Assembly: GCF_902459465.1 (NCBI RefSeq)
Contig: NC_047083.1
Location: 436,501-500,500, forward strand
From: Asterias rubens
Lineage: Eukaryota; Echinodermata; Asteroidea; Forcipulatida; Asteriidae
Direction: 5' to 3'
Length of the DNA stretch: 64,000 nt
This document shows positions 12,484 to 23,300 of this stretch, piece after piece. Position numbers and translations under genes: made by a program. The notes below the pieces were generated by a model. It was not told where the DNA came from. It was given only the letters and a program-made list of their open reading frames with translations, and did no database searches. Within the stretch, counting starts at the first letter, position 1. Each line of letters begins with the position of its first letter.

Positions 12484-15400
12484 ATGTTTACAATCAGGCA
12501 TTTAATCAGCCGGATGAACAGATTGAAGGGCACGTTGTTAATCATCATTGCGCTTTGTGCAGCAAGTTTCTACGTCGGACTTTACCTAAAAGCGGACTCA
12601 TCTAAGGCTACCCCTACCGACAAACGACTCGCTGAGCCCCGTCGTGCCGTGGACCCTCCTGATGCTCCGGTCGGTGCTCCGGTCGGTGCTCCGGTCGCTG
12701 TTCCGGTTCAACCAAGGCAAACAACATTAAACCAGATTATTACAGAGACAAAACCCAGATCTTTCATCTTAAATTCAGCCTCGACCAGTGCATTCAAGTC
12801 AGGTATAATTAATATCTTTATTTTCTAAACTTCCTAAGTTCCAGTCATTTGTATTTCACCCCTGTCCACACATTCCAGTAATACCAATGGAAACAAGACG
12901 AGTCTGTGAAGAAAGCAGTCAGGCTCCCATCCATTTGTGATGTAGACATCAGGGCAAAATTTCATATAACTGCTAAGCACAAACATTTGCATGACAATTC
13001 TTCCTTGATAAAAACAGGATTGCCAACCAAAGTTCCATTTGTTGCATATTGCTTGGTACTGTTATTCAGCTGTTGATTGCTTATAAAATTCACATGGAAG
13101 TTTGGTTGTTAATTCTGTTTTGACCAAGGCAAACATAATGCTCAGCAAATTTGTGTGCTAGCAGCTCCATGAAATTAGGCCCATGTTCACTTTATGCGCT
13201 GAGAGGCTTTTGCATCATTGTTTGTATCAGCCATTTTTATTTTAATATTTTTCAGAGTAACCCTTCTTTTTTACTCTTTATTTGTTTCTTTCCAAAGCTC
13301 TGAATAAAACTTGGATGACATGGACTGACATCGAGAGTCCTGGGGTCTACCGCGCATGCGTACCGAGACCCAAGGACGGCATTGAAATGACTGAAGTAGT
13401 AACGGGAGGACTGGTTGAACACTCTAACAGAATGACAATAACGCATTGTCTACACAGCTGCATTGCCCTCGTAAGTAAAATGGGACACGTTGGAACGCTA
13501 GGTGGCAGCAGACCTACCAGGTATAATTTCCAGCGCTTACATAATTCTGAGCATGTGCACATTGCCGAGAACAATGGATTTACCTGGTGACTCTGCTGCC
13601 ACCTAGAGTCTCAAAAGTTCCTCTTTTTTGGAAAGGATTACAAACCATCATTGTTTAATTTTAGTCTAAAGGTACGTGTATACTGATTGTATATGACAAC
13701 CATTCTGTGAAATATTTAACCCTAAAATGAAGTCATATTCAAGAAAATTGTTCTACTGTATTACTTCGAAATAAAATGGTTTCTTTTCATGATTCTCTCA
13801 ATGTTGTTTACACAATCGAAAGCTGTACTTCAATAACCAAGTAAGTTTGTTTTGCCAATCATTTTAGCAGTGATTTCCAAACGTATACCTGAAGGAAACA
13901 ACATCTAAGTATGCTTTTACGGGTCGAAATGTTTGAATAATGTATGCAACTTCTTCTTGTAGGGTTTCACCTATGCTGCCCTCAGTCGTGGTACTGAATG
14001 TTTCTGTAGTGACGTCAAAGGTGAATCACCTCTGCTGAACTATATGGAGAGCGCCCTCTGCGACATACCGTGCTCAGGTGAAGGCAGGTATCACTGCGGT
14101 GGTGCTCATCATATGTCGCTCTACAGAACGGCTGTGCCAGGTAAAGTTCTTATGTCACTGTTTTGTCCCAACTTGACAATCGTCCCAACTATAGTTGGGA
14201 CACCAAATATAGTTGGGACAGGTCCCAACTTGAGTTCAAGTTGGGACGTCCCAACTGTAGTTGGGGAAAGCCCAATAGAACTCTTAGGCCCTTATACAGG
14301 CTGCAAGGTACATGATAGCATCCACCAACTATTAAAAAAAAATTAAGAAAACAAAAAAAATAAGAACAAGAAAGAACGATTATTGTACTTGTAGATAACG
14401 CAAAACAAAACCAACATTTATTTATTCAATCGTAATGTTGTTATTAAAAAGAAAAACAGAGTTACGATTATGTTATTTACCTTTCAAAAGCGTTTTTTTT
14501 TTTTAAACCAAAGTACAAGTAGTAGTAATGCTAGTTTTTTAATTTTAGTGTTTATCCCTCAGTGTTTTTAATTATTGATGGCTGTGTACAGGTTCTGCAT
14601 TTAATTACATTTTAACTGCATTATCTCTAAGGTTTTATTTATAACTGTATAGATTTTAATGGGTTTGCTTTTAATTGTTCAGCGCCCAGGAGCATGTTTC
14701 ATGGATGGGCGCTATATAAATTGCCATTATTATTGATTCATAATTGATAAATAATTCCCATAATTCTCACCCCTTGTTTGATTTGACAGATAATCGTTGT
14801 TCTAAAGTTGAGCTAAAGCCGGTAGGTAGCTTGCCCCTGGTTGCTCTAGCTAGCTACCCCCGGTCTGGTAACACTTGGACACGGCAGCTCATCGAGCGAG
14901 GAACCGGGCTCCTGACGGGAAGTGTGCACTGGGTCAATGAGAAAGATATGACCATCTCCAAGAAAAGTAAGTCATTTTGAAATTCCTTTTTTAATATTTT
15001 ATTGTATACCATGCTGTATTGTCTTCAGCACCTTCAGTTCCTTAAAGACCCTGGACACTATTTGGCAATTGTTGAAGACCAGTCTTCTCACTTGGTGTAT
15101 CTCAACATTATGCACAAAATAACAAACCTGTAGAAATTTGAACTCAATTGGTCGTCGAAGTTGCGTGATAATAATGGGAAAAAAAAACACCCTTGTCACA
15201 TGAAGTTGTGTGCTTTCAGATGCTTGATTTCAGGACCTCAAAATCTAATTCTGAGGTCTCGAAATCATATTAAAATATTTTAGTGGAAAATTACTTATTT
15301 CTCGAAAACTACGTTACTTCAGAGAGGGAGCCGTTTCTCACAATGTTTTATAATTATCAACAGCTCTCCAATGCTTGTTGCAAGTAAGTGTTTATGCTAA

Positions 15401-17317
15401 CAATTATTTTGATTAATTACCAATAGTGTCCCTGCCTTCCAGTTTTTTCTCTTCTGATTGCACTTTTGTGTGCGATCTGCACTCGACCAACAAGCACTGT
15501 CCTCCGCCCTCAATCACATGTTATGGACCAATACATGACATTCCAATGTGTATCTGTTTTAATTGTACCCTTTCGTACATTACAAAGACCATAAATCAGT
15601 ATTTTTATGCGAGTGTCTTTAAAATCAGCATTGAAGAAATAAATTAAAACAATAATTTACAATAATTTCCTTCCTGCAGTATTTCCCGGTGGAAACATCG
15701 ACTACCATTCTCGGCAGACCATCTGCGTCAAGTCCCACCTCAACGAGGCTAAGCATATCCAGACGTTTGAGGGCGCTGTTCTTCTCATTAGAAACCCTTA
15801 TAGCGCTCTTGTGGCGGAGATCTTCCGGAGGCAGATGTTAGATCAAGCGAAGACAGCGGAGGAAACCATTCAGTATTTCAATTCTCCCGGTAAGACGAGG
15901 ATCCTTCTCTTTTTTCGTATCTTCTTCAAATACTAAAATGGATACGGTTAAAAAAGGTCATATCACTGCCCTCAAAATGAGGATGAATTTTACGGTTTCT
16001 GGGCATTACAAAACAGTTCTTCTCTTCATAGTCAAATGTGAGACTTTTGGGGACATTACGTTGCAGCAGACTTAAAAGGTAAAACCTTTGTTCTTGGGAA
16101 TGTGCGCATGATCAGAACTACGTAATAAGTGGAAATTGTCATAGTAGGTCTGCTGCCACAAAGCATTCTAAAGTCTCCCATTGGAAGAAGGTTTTTAAAG
16201 TTTTCATCAGGCTGAGAATCACTTGAAGATCAAGTAGCGAATGAATCAATAGTAACTTTTAGTTTTGTTGTTAATTTGGCACTGTGAAACTAAAGTTCTT
16301 TTGTGGCACAAGCCTATGTAGAAAGTGTTTTCTCACTGGAATTTCCGAGTTCATGAGTCATACTTCCTAAAAGGTATGCCATCGGGCCTGTCTGAGGAAA
16401 GAACTTGACAGATTTTACCTCTCTTTTGCTGAAAACCGAATACTGAGTAATTAAAGGCACTGGACACTAGGCCTATTGGTAATCACTCAAATTAATTGTG
16501 AGCAAAAAAACTTACTTGGTAACGAGCAATAGAGAGCTGTTGATAGTATAAAACATTGTGACACAACTTGTGCAACATTACTCTTTCGCAACTTCGACGA
16601 CCAATTGAGTTCAAATTTTCACAGGTTTGTTGTTATGCATAATAATGTCGAGGTACACCAAGTGAGAAGACTGGTCTTTTACAGTTACCAAAGGTGTCCA
16701 GGTCTTTAACTATTCGTGTGTTTTTGGTCACTGTCGCTGCTAGGCCATCGAAGGGTTTTTATACCAATGTTTCAAGACAGATCTTCTTTTTGTGAAAACA
16801 AGTACAGCGTGCATGGGTGTATGCTTTGAGTGTGGAAACCCTTATGGAGTGTGGGCAATAATATTGTTCTGAAACTAGTAATTAAAAACTGTTTAAAGTG
16901 TTTTTTGTTTGTGGTTTATCTTCCGTGACAGAATGGAGAAACTTTGCCGAGAACCAATCAAAGAGCTGGAAGAAAATGGCGGTTCAGTGGATCACAAATT
17001 CGAAAAAGATCTTTGTGGCTCACTACGAGAATCTTCAGGAAAACACCAACGAAGAACTCACAAAGATTGTACAGTTCCTAAACGTCCCTGTAGATAAACA
17101 ACGTGTGTTGTGCGCCGTACAGGAGCACCCGTCTTCTAAAGCCACTGGTATTGCTCTTGGCAACCATGGACGAAAGACCCGCGTGTATCTGACTAAAGAT
17201 CCATTCCCAAGCGATGTCCGGAAACTGGTCGATGATAATATTAAAGAGGTGAACGCAACTCTGATAGCACATAAGCTAACACCACTCCCGAGAGACTACT
17301 CTGTAGAAGTATACTAA
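12484..17317 (+). CDS. WSCD: WSC-domain sulfotransferase (WSCD family), gene 1 of 3, exon 1b form
   Basis: Coding exons: 12484-12802, 13298-13470, 13963-14140, 14790-14966, 15680-15889 and 16932-17317. All introns are GT/AG; phases are 1,0,1,1,1; predicted length is 480 residues. A short N-terminal tail precedes one hydrophobic anchor (about residues 14-34), a Pro/Ala/Val-rich stem with a PVGA repeat, a WSC domain with eight cysteines, then the sulfotransferase domain. That domain has a 5'-phosphosulfate loop (SYPRSGNTW), a CVKSH segment whose His fits the catalytic site, and a 3'-phosphate loop (LLIRNPYSALVAE). Family knowledge: Golgi type II enzymes using PAPS; WSCD proteins are reported to sulfate sialic acid. 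Vertebrate WSCD1/2 have two WSC domains, while this has one. Substrate is inferred. An alternative first exon lies at 10572-10854. Confidence 0.88.
12953..13183. mobile_element. Degenerate ATGGCTCTGCTTA-family MITE in WSCD1 intron 1
   Basis: The left end (aaatttcatataactgcta) and right end (agctccatgaaattaggccc) are imperfect inverted repeats matching the ends of 2528-2799. It lies within the intron between exons 1b and 2. Confidence 0.5.
13481..13616. mobile_element. MITE-like inverted repeat (GGCAGCAGAC family) beside exon 2 donor
   Basis: Left arm ctaggtggcagcagac pairs with right arm tctgctgccacctag; an internal pair flanks gagcatgtgcac. It starts about 10 bases after the 5' splice site of WSCD gene 1 exon 2 (donor at 13471). 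Related copies are at 16038-16184 and 28771-28920. Confidence 0.75.
14160..14272. repeat. Cluster of short perfect palindromes in WSCD1 intron 3
   Basis: Several copies of gtcccaac and gttgggac alternate, including the 20-bp perfect palindrome GTCCCAACTATAGTTGGGAC. It begins about 20 bases after the exon 3 donor at 14141, so it could fold in the pre-mRNA. The CTATAG centre recalls the satellite at 38-44 kb, but the arms differ. Confidence 0.75.
15042..15439 (-). mobile_element. TTAA-bounded MITE (AGGCAGTGGACAC family), intron 4 of WSCD1
   Basis: It carries the family's internal landmarks in reverse order (agtcttctcacttggtgtat, gagagggagccgtttctcac) and ends near accaatagtgtccctgcc. One TTAA is visible at 15042; the other end is eroded. 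Non-coding. Confidence 0.8.
16038..16184. mobile_element. MITE-like inverted repeat (GGCAGCAGAC family), WSCD1 intron 5
   Basis: Ends gtgagacttttgg and aaagtctcccattgg are inverted; gcagcagacttaaaaggt and gtaggtctgctgcca form inner arms. Degenerate relative to the copy at 28771-28920. Confidence 0.6.
16451..16709 (+). mobile_element. TTAA-bounded MITE, internally deleted, WSCD1 intron 5
   Basis: TTAA at 16451-16454 is followed by aggcactggacact; the right end reads gtgtccaggtc followed by TTAA at 16706-16709. The middle of the element (the gagacctca palindromic block) is missing. Confidence 0.8.
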
Positions 17318-17455
17318 TCCCGTCAACAGCCGTCAATAACAGACAGTTGATTATTCGTATAAGCTTACATCACTCCCGAGAGACTACTCTGTGTAGAAGT
17401 ATACTAATCCCGTCAAACGACCGTCAATAACAGACAGTTGATTATTCGTACGAGA
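17271..17455 (+). repeat. Tandem duplication of the WSCD1 stop-codon region (~90 bp)
   Basis: The end of the last exon, from aagctaacaccactcccgag through the stop and on to gacagttgattattcgta, is repeated just downstream with few changes. The second copy still reads as the C-terminal Leu-Pro-Arg-Asp-Tyr segment, then stops early. It lies after the real TAA (17315-17317), so it is 3' UTR. Confidence 0.85.
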
Positions 17456-17809
17456 GGAGTTGTGACGATGCATAGGCAATCACGTGTTTATTTCAACAAA
17501 CGAAGAAATACAAAATATTATTATTATTAATTAAACGAACTTACTACTATTTTCACTAGATACTTAACTTCCTTTTGTTAAAGGGCATTAAATGAACTCA
17601 ACTGAAGCTAAAAGAAAGCGAGAAACAGCGAACCGCAAGAAGATAATGTTATTATATATTTTTTTAGAAGCTGCCCTGCTTATAAGCATGAAGGTATTCT
17701 GTTTATCAGGATGCTGTTTTAGTTTTAAGATTCTGTCTGTTTCACAATACCGTGAATTATATACAAACTTATTCTGCGGTAGATTTCACAAGACTTTACG
17801 CAACTGCAT

Positions 17810-18014
17810 ACTCTCTTAATGTAAAAGAGTGAAAAAGCACTCTTTGAAGAGCCATACTCTTTTTCGAGTGGTCTTCCACTCTTTTAGATTGAAGTTTGCA
17901 TCTTTTTGAATGTTGAACTCTGTGAAATAACCACAATTCTTTTTAAAGAGCCATATGAGGGACAACTCGAAATGTACAGAGTGGTGTTTTTCACTCTTTT
18001 ACATTTTAGAGAGT
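17810..18014. mobile_element. MITE-like inverted repeat (ACTCTCTTAATGTAAAAGAG family)
   Basis: The left end actctcttaatgtaaaagag pairs with the right end ctcttttacattttagagag. Inner pairs include gaaaaagcactct with agagtggtgtttttc. About 205 bp, non-coding. Confidence 0.75.
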
Positions 18015-18769
18015 AAGTCGAGCATTTATTGCTCATAGTTGTGCACCAATGACACAATAACTCTTGCACAAGTGGAATATACCTTAATCGCGGTGTGGCC
18101 ATCTTGGTTTTACTCCATTCCAACTCATTGCAGCCAAAGTGAGGCTGGACGAAATAATAGTCTGGTGCCGTGTTTGCGAAATTTACGTAAGCATTTACTG
18201 CACTTGGAAACAGGGAACATGACCACTGGTGACAGTGTGATGAAGGTCTATTGGCGCAGTTGTGTAAAGTTTCATGAAATCGGCTGCCGAATAGCGCCCT
18301 CTTTGAACCATTCTCCTTCAACCCATGATCATTTTAAATAATGGGTTGGCAGATGCGGATATTTCGAGGGACAAATTTCCCATCGACACTGGCACAGATT
18401 TATAAACTGCATATAAAGCAACTTCAAAGAGGGTGCCTTTTAGGCTTGTGACGTCATAAGAAAACTGAATGTTTTAATTTTGTATTTTTTTTCACACTAT
18501 AATGATCATAGAGCTGATCAACTTGTCTTTCAATCTGTTCTTTTCAGAGTTAGTTCCTTCGATATTCATTTATGTGTTTACATTTTTATTTAAATTTTTT
18601 AGTACGAGTTATAAACTAAACAGGTGTCTAACTGAACACTGAGAAATAAATCAGCTGAAACAATAATGAGTTTATTTCCACAGTTCAACTTTATTTTGCA
18701 CTGTTTGCATGATAGGGTTGTCATGTCCCGAGTCGTTCCCCGACGTAGTTTGCGATAATAACCAATTCT

Positions 18770-19052
18770 TATAATATAGCGCATTTCACAATAACCGTAT
18801 CAATGCGCTTTACATGAGTGCCCTGGTCATAGGACCAATAACATCCCTTTTTAATGTTTCTCAGCTCCCTTGGGAGTATACAACCTGGGCAACAGTTTAT
18901 ATCGCTCCAAAGGCTTTTTCATACACAATATCATCCTCTACCCTCGCAGGTACCCATTTATACCCCTGGGTGAAGAGAAGCAATTATGGTAAAGTATCTT
19001 GCTCAAGGACACAAGTGTCACGACCGGGATTCGAACCCACACTCCGGTGAAT
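18770..19052 (-). mobile_element. tRNA-derived SINE-like element
   Basis: The right part contains gaccgggattcgaacccac, the reverse complement of a tRNA T-arm, preceded by ggtacccatttatacccctg and aaagtatcttgctcaaggac. The layout fits a tRNA-headed SINE on the minus strand. The open frame across it is not a gene. Confidence 0.6.
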
Positions 19053-19278
19053 TATCGATGAAGATTAAGATGGTAAACGAAACAAGTTTATACTTATAAG
19101 AATGTACAGATTTATTTACAATATTACACGAGTTAAAAGTTTCACCAAAATAAAAAAATACGATATCTTAGGAATAACTTTGTGTGAGTGTCACTCCTTG
19201 TCTATACATCTCTACACCAGTCCAACTCCTCGTCTTAAGAGTTAGCACTCATTCAATTTCAAATAGGCAAACAACATT

Positions 19279-19590
19279 TTAAAATAATTGATCGTCCTCT
19301 CCCTCATACATTTTCGAGGCCGCATCCTTTTTATTTCCCTTTTTTTAATTCCATTTTTGTTCTGCAAAGGGCAAATATTCTGTGTAATTCTCATTCAGAA
19401 CTGACTAATCTCTTAAGAACTTGTACACTATGGCCTTCATAAAGTAAGTGGATACTTTTAAACTGAAGAATTGGTGGCCAGTTTCAATTTAAATGCTTGG
19501 CGGTAACCTTTGAAGAAAAAAAAGAAAGAAAAAAAAACAGCAATAAAAAGGCCCTCATCCTCCTCGTTTTGGAAAAACCCGGACGATCAA
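19279..19590. repeat. Dispersed ~300-bp repeat, copy 1
   Basis: It shares ttgatcgtcc, gaggccgcatcctttt, aagtaagtgg and acctttgaa, in order, with 21930-22235 in intron 2 of WSCD gene 2. Non-coding; type unknown. Confidence 0.7.
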
Positions 19591-20334
19591 CTTTTTTTTT
19601 ACCATACTTTTTTCATTTCATTTTCATTAATTATTTTCTTGATCTGTCCTTGACTGTCTTTGACTTATTGTACTTAATTTGTTTATTATTCTCTTGTTTT
19701 GACCGATTTGGACATAAATGTTGATTGAATTGAATAGAGTTGATCATGATGGCGCAGCGCCACGTTTTCACCCTCTACTGGTTGCCTGTCTGCTCCCGTG
19801 CATTGTTGTAGATGCCACGCTTCGGTACCCATCTACAGTCAACAACCTATCGACTCAGACACCTGTGAAAGCTACCCGATTGCTGTTTTTGTAAAGCTAT
19901 GTCCTAGACAAGACTAACAGTCATCATCGTATACTGTGAAGTGCAACAAATGTGAGCAGGCCGTGGGAACACACATTTTTGTCGCGATCCATGTGAACAT
20001 TTTTGTATAAACTGCCATCTCAATGCCGATCGATCTGTTTTAAGATCGCAGTGTTCTATAGGTAAAGATAAGCGAGTGATAAACACACAGGTAAAGCCTA
20101 TCTAAACCTACATCTACGCTGGAACTCAGCAAAGTCTACTTCTGGATGTAAACGCTTAGGTGAAGACTATATGGGCGTGAATCAGGTGGAAAGTTGTGCC
20201 AAATACAAGTAAAACAACACTGGTTGGAGCCGCATGACTCTGAGGTTACTACCGAAAGTAACTGACTGGTAATTAACAAACAGGTGTGAGCAGATTATGC
20301 AGCCGATTCTTTAGCTTGCTATCACAGGTACACC

Positions 20335-23300
20335 ATGACTCGTCGAACGTATCAAACAACATGTCGGTTTCTAAACTTGCCAGTCAGACTATTGGCACTA
20401 GTTTTACTGATAGTAGGAGGTTATCGTATCGCGAAAAGTTGTAATCGAATTGAGAAGGGTACCAACGTATCTAAACAAGAAGTACAGCAAGACGGCGACG
20501 GACAAGGTCAGGTGCCAGAAATTCCTCAGCATCCAGCATCTCTTCCTGACACCAAGGAGAAGTTTATTTCCGGTAAGTCCCACTCCCTTTTACTCACCCC
20601 TCCTCCCAACCCAAATGACTCCTCCCTTAACACCCTTCCCAACCCCAATACCCCCTTCCCTACTCACACGCACACTATTGTGTATACACCTGCAACCGTG
20701 GATGTCCCTGTTTTTTTTTGCAACAGCTCCCATAATACTGGCTTTGCCTACGTTTTCCAATTAATTATTAAAAAAATGTACCTTTTTTCATGTTGACAGT
20801 AAAAATTTTAAGCATACAGTAGAAAACAAATATTGATGAGTATAATAATGAAGGATGGATGCCAGACAATTTAACAGTAATACAATGTATAGAAGTTTGA
20901 AGAAAATAACTACAGAAATTAACGAGCTAGTCAACATACAGGACAAAGTTTACGCATCATGCTTTTGTATATTTCCCTGAGACAAACAAGGACTTTGACG
21001 ACAAGAAAGAAAACAAAAACACAGAACAAAGAAACAAAAACACAAACAACTGAGGATCTTTCCCGAACCGTGGAATCATTATCCCTTTTTTATTTTGTAT
21101 TATTGGTTTATTCTTTAAAATAAACTCCCATGGCGACCAAAGGTGGATTTACAGGAAAACATACAGAGATTAAAAACTAGGAGAAAAACAAAATTAGAAA
21201 ACATTAGAAAAAAATTACACTAAAAAAACGTGATCAGTATAAAGTTACTTTAGGTTAATATTTTGATACCTTTTCATTTTTAAACTTGTGTTGTTTTTGG
21301 TTTGGGTTTGTTGGTTTCGATTTTAATGTTTTGTGGCTGTAGAGAAAGAGGTTTGAGGATCGGAAGGGGGTGGAGTGAGGGCCTCCTGCGCCATGCACAC
21401 ACTAATTCTTCCTTTCAAGCGCTGCTTCAATAATTGAAGATTACCGCATTGCGGCTCGGCGCACGCGTGAAACCATGATTAATTGTTTTAATCTGTTGTT
21501 AATTTATCAAAAAAAAAAATACAAATACAAATCACTCATACAATTAATAGAATGGTAATTTATTATTACTTATTTTAAATGCGAATACACACATCTATAC
21601 CTCGTCTTTTATTATAACAATATTCCTGTTTTGTAGCAGCTCTTAATAAAACGTGGATGACATGGACTACTATTGATAGCCCAGGGGTGTACCGCGCATG
21701 CGTTCCAAGACCTAAAGATGTGTTAACAGCGCATGATATTGTGACGGCTGGATTGGCGAAAGAGTCGACGGACATGACTATTGGACTGTGCCTAAAAACA
21801 TGCATCTCGCTTGTAAGTTGTTAACAAATATTCAAAAGTTTTCCTATGATTTATTATGTTAATGATTAAAAGAACTGGGACCCAATCAGCTATTTTGCAC
21901 ATAACATATAAGGCCAGATAAAAAAAAATATTAGTTGATCGTCCCCTCCCTCATCCTTTTTTGAGGCCGCATCCTTTTTAAAAACTTTTGTTCCCTTTGT
22001 TTTCTTCAAAAAGACACATTTTCTGTGTATTTCTCATTGAACTTACTTGTACTTGTTAACTACTGCTGCATGAAGTAAGTGGTGACTTTCAAACTGAAAA
22101 ATTGGTATCCAATTTGAATTAAAGGGCTTAGCGGAAACCTTTGAAATAAATAAAAAATAACAAATTAATTTGCCCTCGTCCTAATATACACCCTTTTAGG
22201 AAAAACCTGGATGATCAACTTGTATTGTTTTTTACTTGGCCTTATATAGCAGTATAGTAGTTTGGCTAATAACTGTAGTTTGGCTGGTACCTTGGTAGTT
22301 TTGGCTGGTACCTTGGTAGTTTGGCTGGTACCTTGGTAGTTTGGCGGTTAACTTGGTAGTTTGGCTGGTAACTTGGTAGTTTGACTGGTATTAAACTTGG
22401 TACTTTGGCTGATAACCTTTTCCTTTCATATTTATATGTTTTTACGAAACCGAGGCCGTAAAGAATTTACAGTATGGCCCCTCATTATGTTTCGTGTAGT
22501 AGAGTAGTAAAAACAAACAGGAAACCAAACATTGCCATGATAAATCCTCAAAAATGAGTAACTATACCGATTTTTTTGTCTATAATGCAGCATCTCACCT
22601 ATGCCGCCCTCAGTCGGGGAAGTCAGTGTTTCTGTAGTGACGTCAAAGCCGAATCAGTTTTGTTAGACTACATGGAGAGCGCCCTCTGCGATAAACCATG
22701 CTCAGGTGACCCGAAGTACCACTGTGGAGGGTTTGAGTTTATGTCTTTATACCGGACATCAGTTCCAGGTGGGTGTGGTTTCTCTTCCCCCAACTTCAGT
22801 TGAAGTCTTATTTTTATTTGGTCTCTATCAACAGCACTGCTCTCCATTGCTCCTTATGCCAACAATTATATCAAGAATTTACCACTAGTGTCCAGTGCCT
22901 TTAAAAAGTTTTGATCTGTTGACTATTTTGTAGATCTTCGATGTTCAAAAGTGGAGCTGAAAGCTAAGAACAGTCTACCGTTTATCGCTTTGGCGAGCTA
23001 CCCTCGATCCGGGAACACGTGGACCCGTTCGCTCATCGAGAAAGGAACAGGAATACCGACTGGAAGTGTCTACTGGAAAGGCGAGAGTAAAATGCAAATC
23101 TCAAAGAAAGGTACATTGTTTGAATGAATGACGTCAAAGCATACGTAATATTGATGTGAATCTAATCATTTATTGTTTTATACTAGTTACAGTTAGCAAT
23201 CATATATATTTGTGTTTACTCTTACAGTCTTCATTGGTGGGAACGTTGACTACAAAACGAAGCAGACAATTTGCATCAAATCTCACCTGAGTGACACTAG

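Larger units (their letters stand above)
17456..20334. other. Intergenic DNA between WSCD genes 1 and 2
   Basis: No supported gene. It contains an inverted-repeat element (17810-18014), a SINE-like element (18770-19052) and a dispersed 300-bp repeat (19279-19590). The tandem segmental unit carrying gene 2 seems to start near 19806, where gttgtagatgccacgcttcg matches sequence upstream of gene 3 (about 27852). Confidence 0.6.

Noticed and set aside
18814-19050. Plus-strand open frame of 78 codons
   Set aside because: It is contained in a tRNA-derived SINE-like element.
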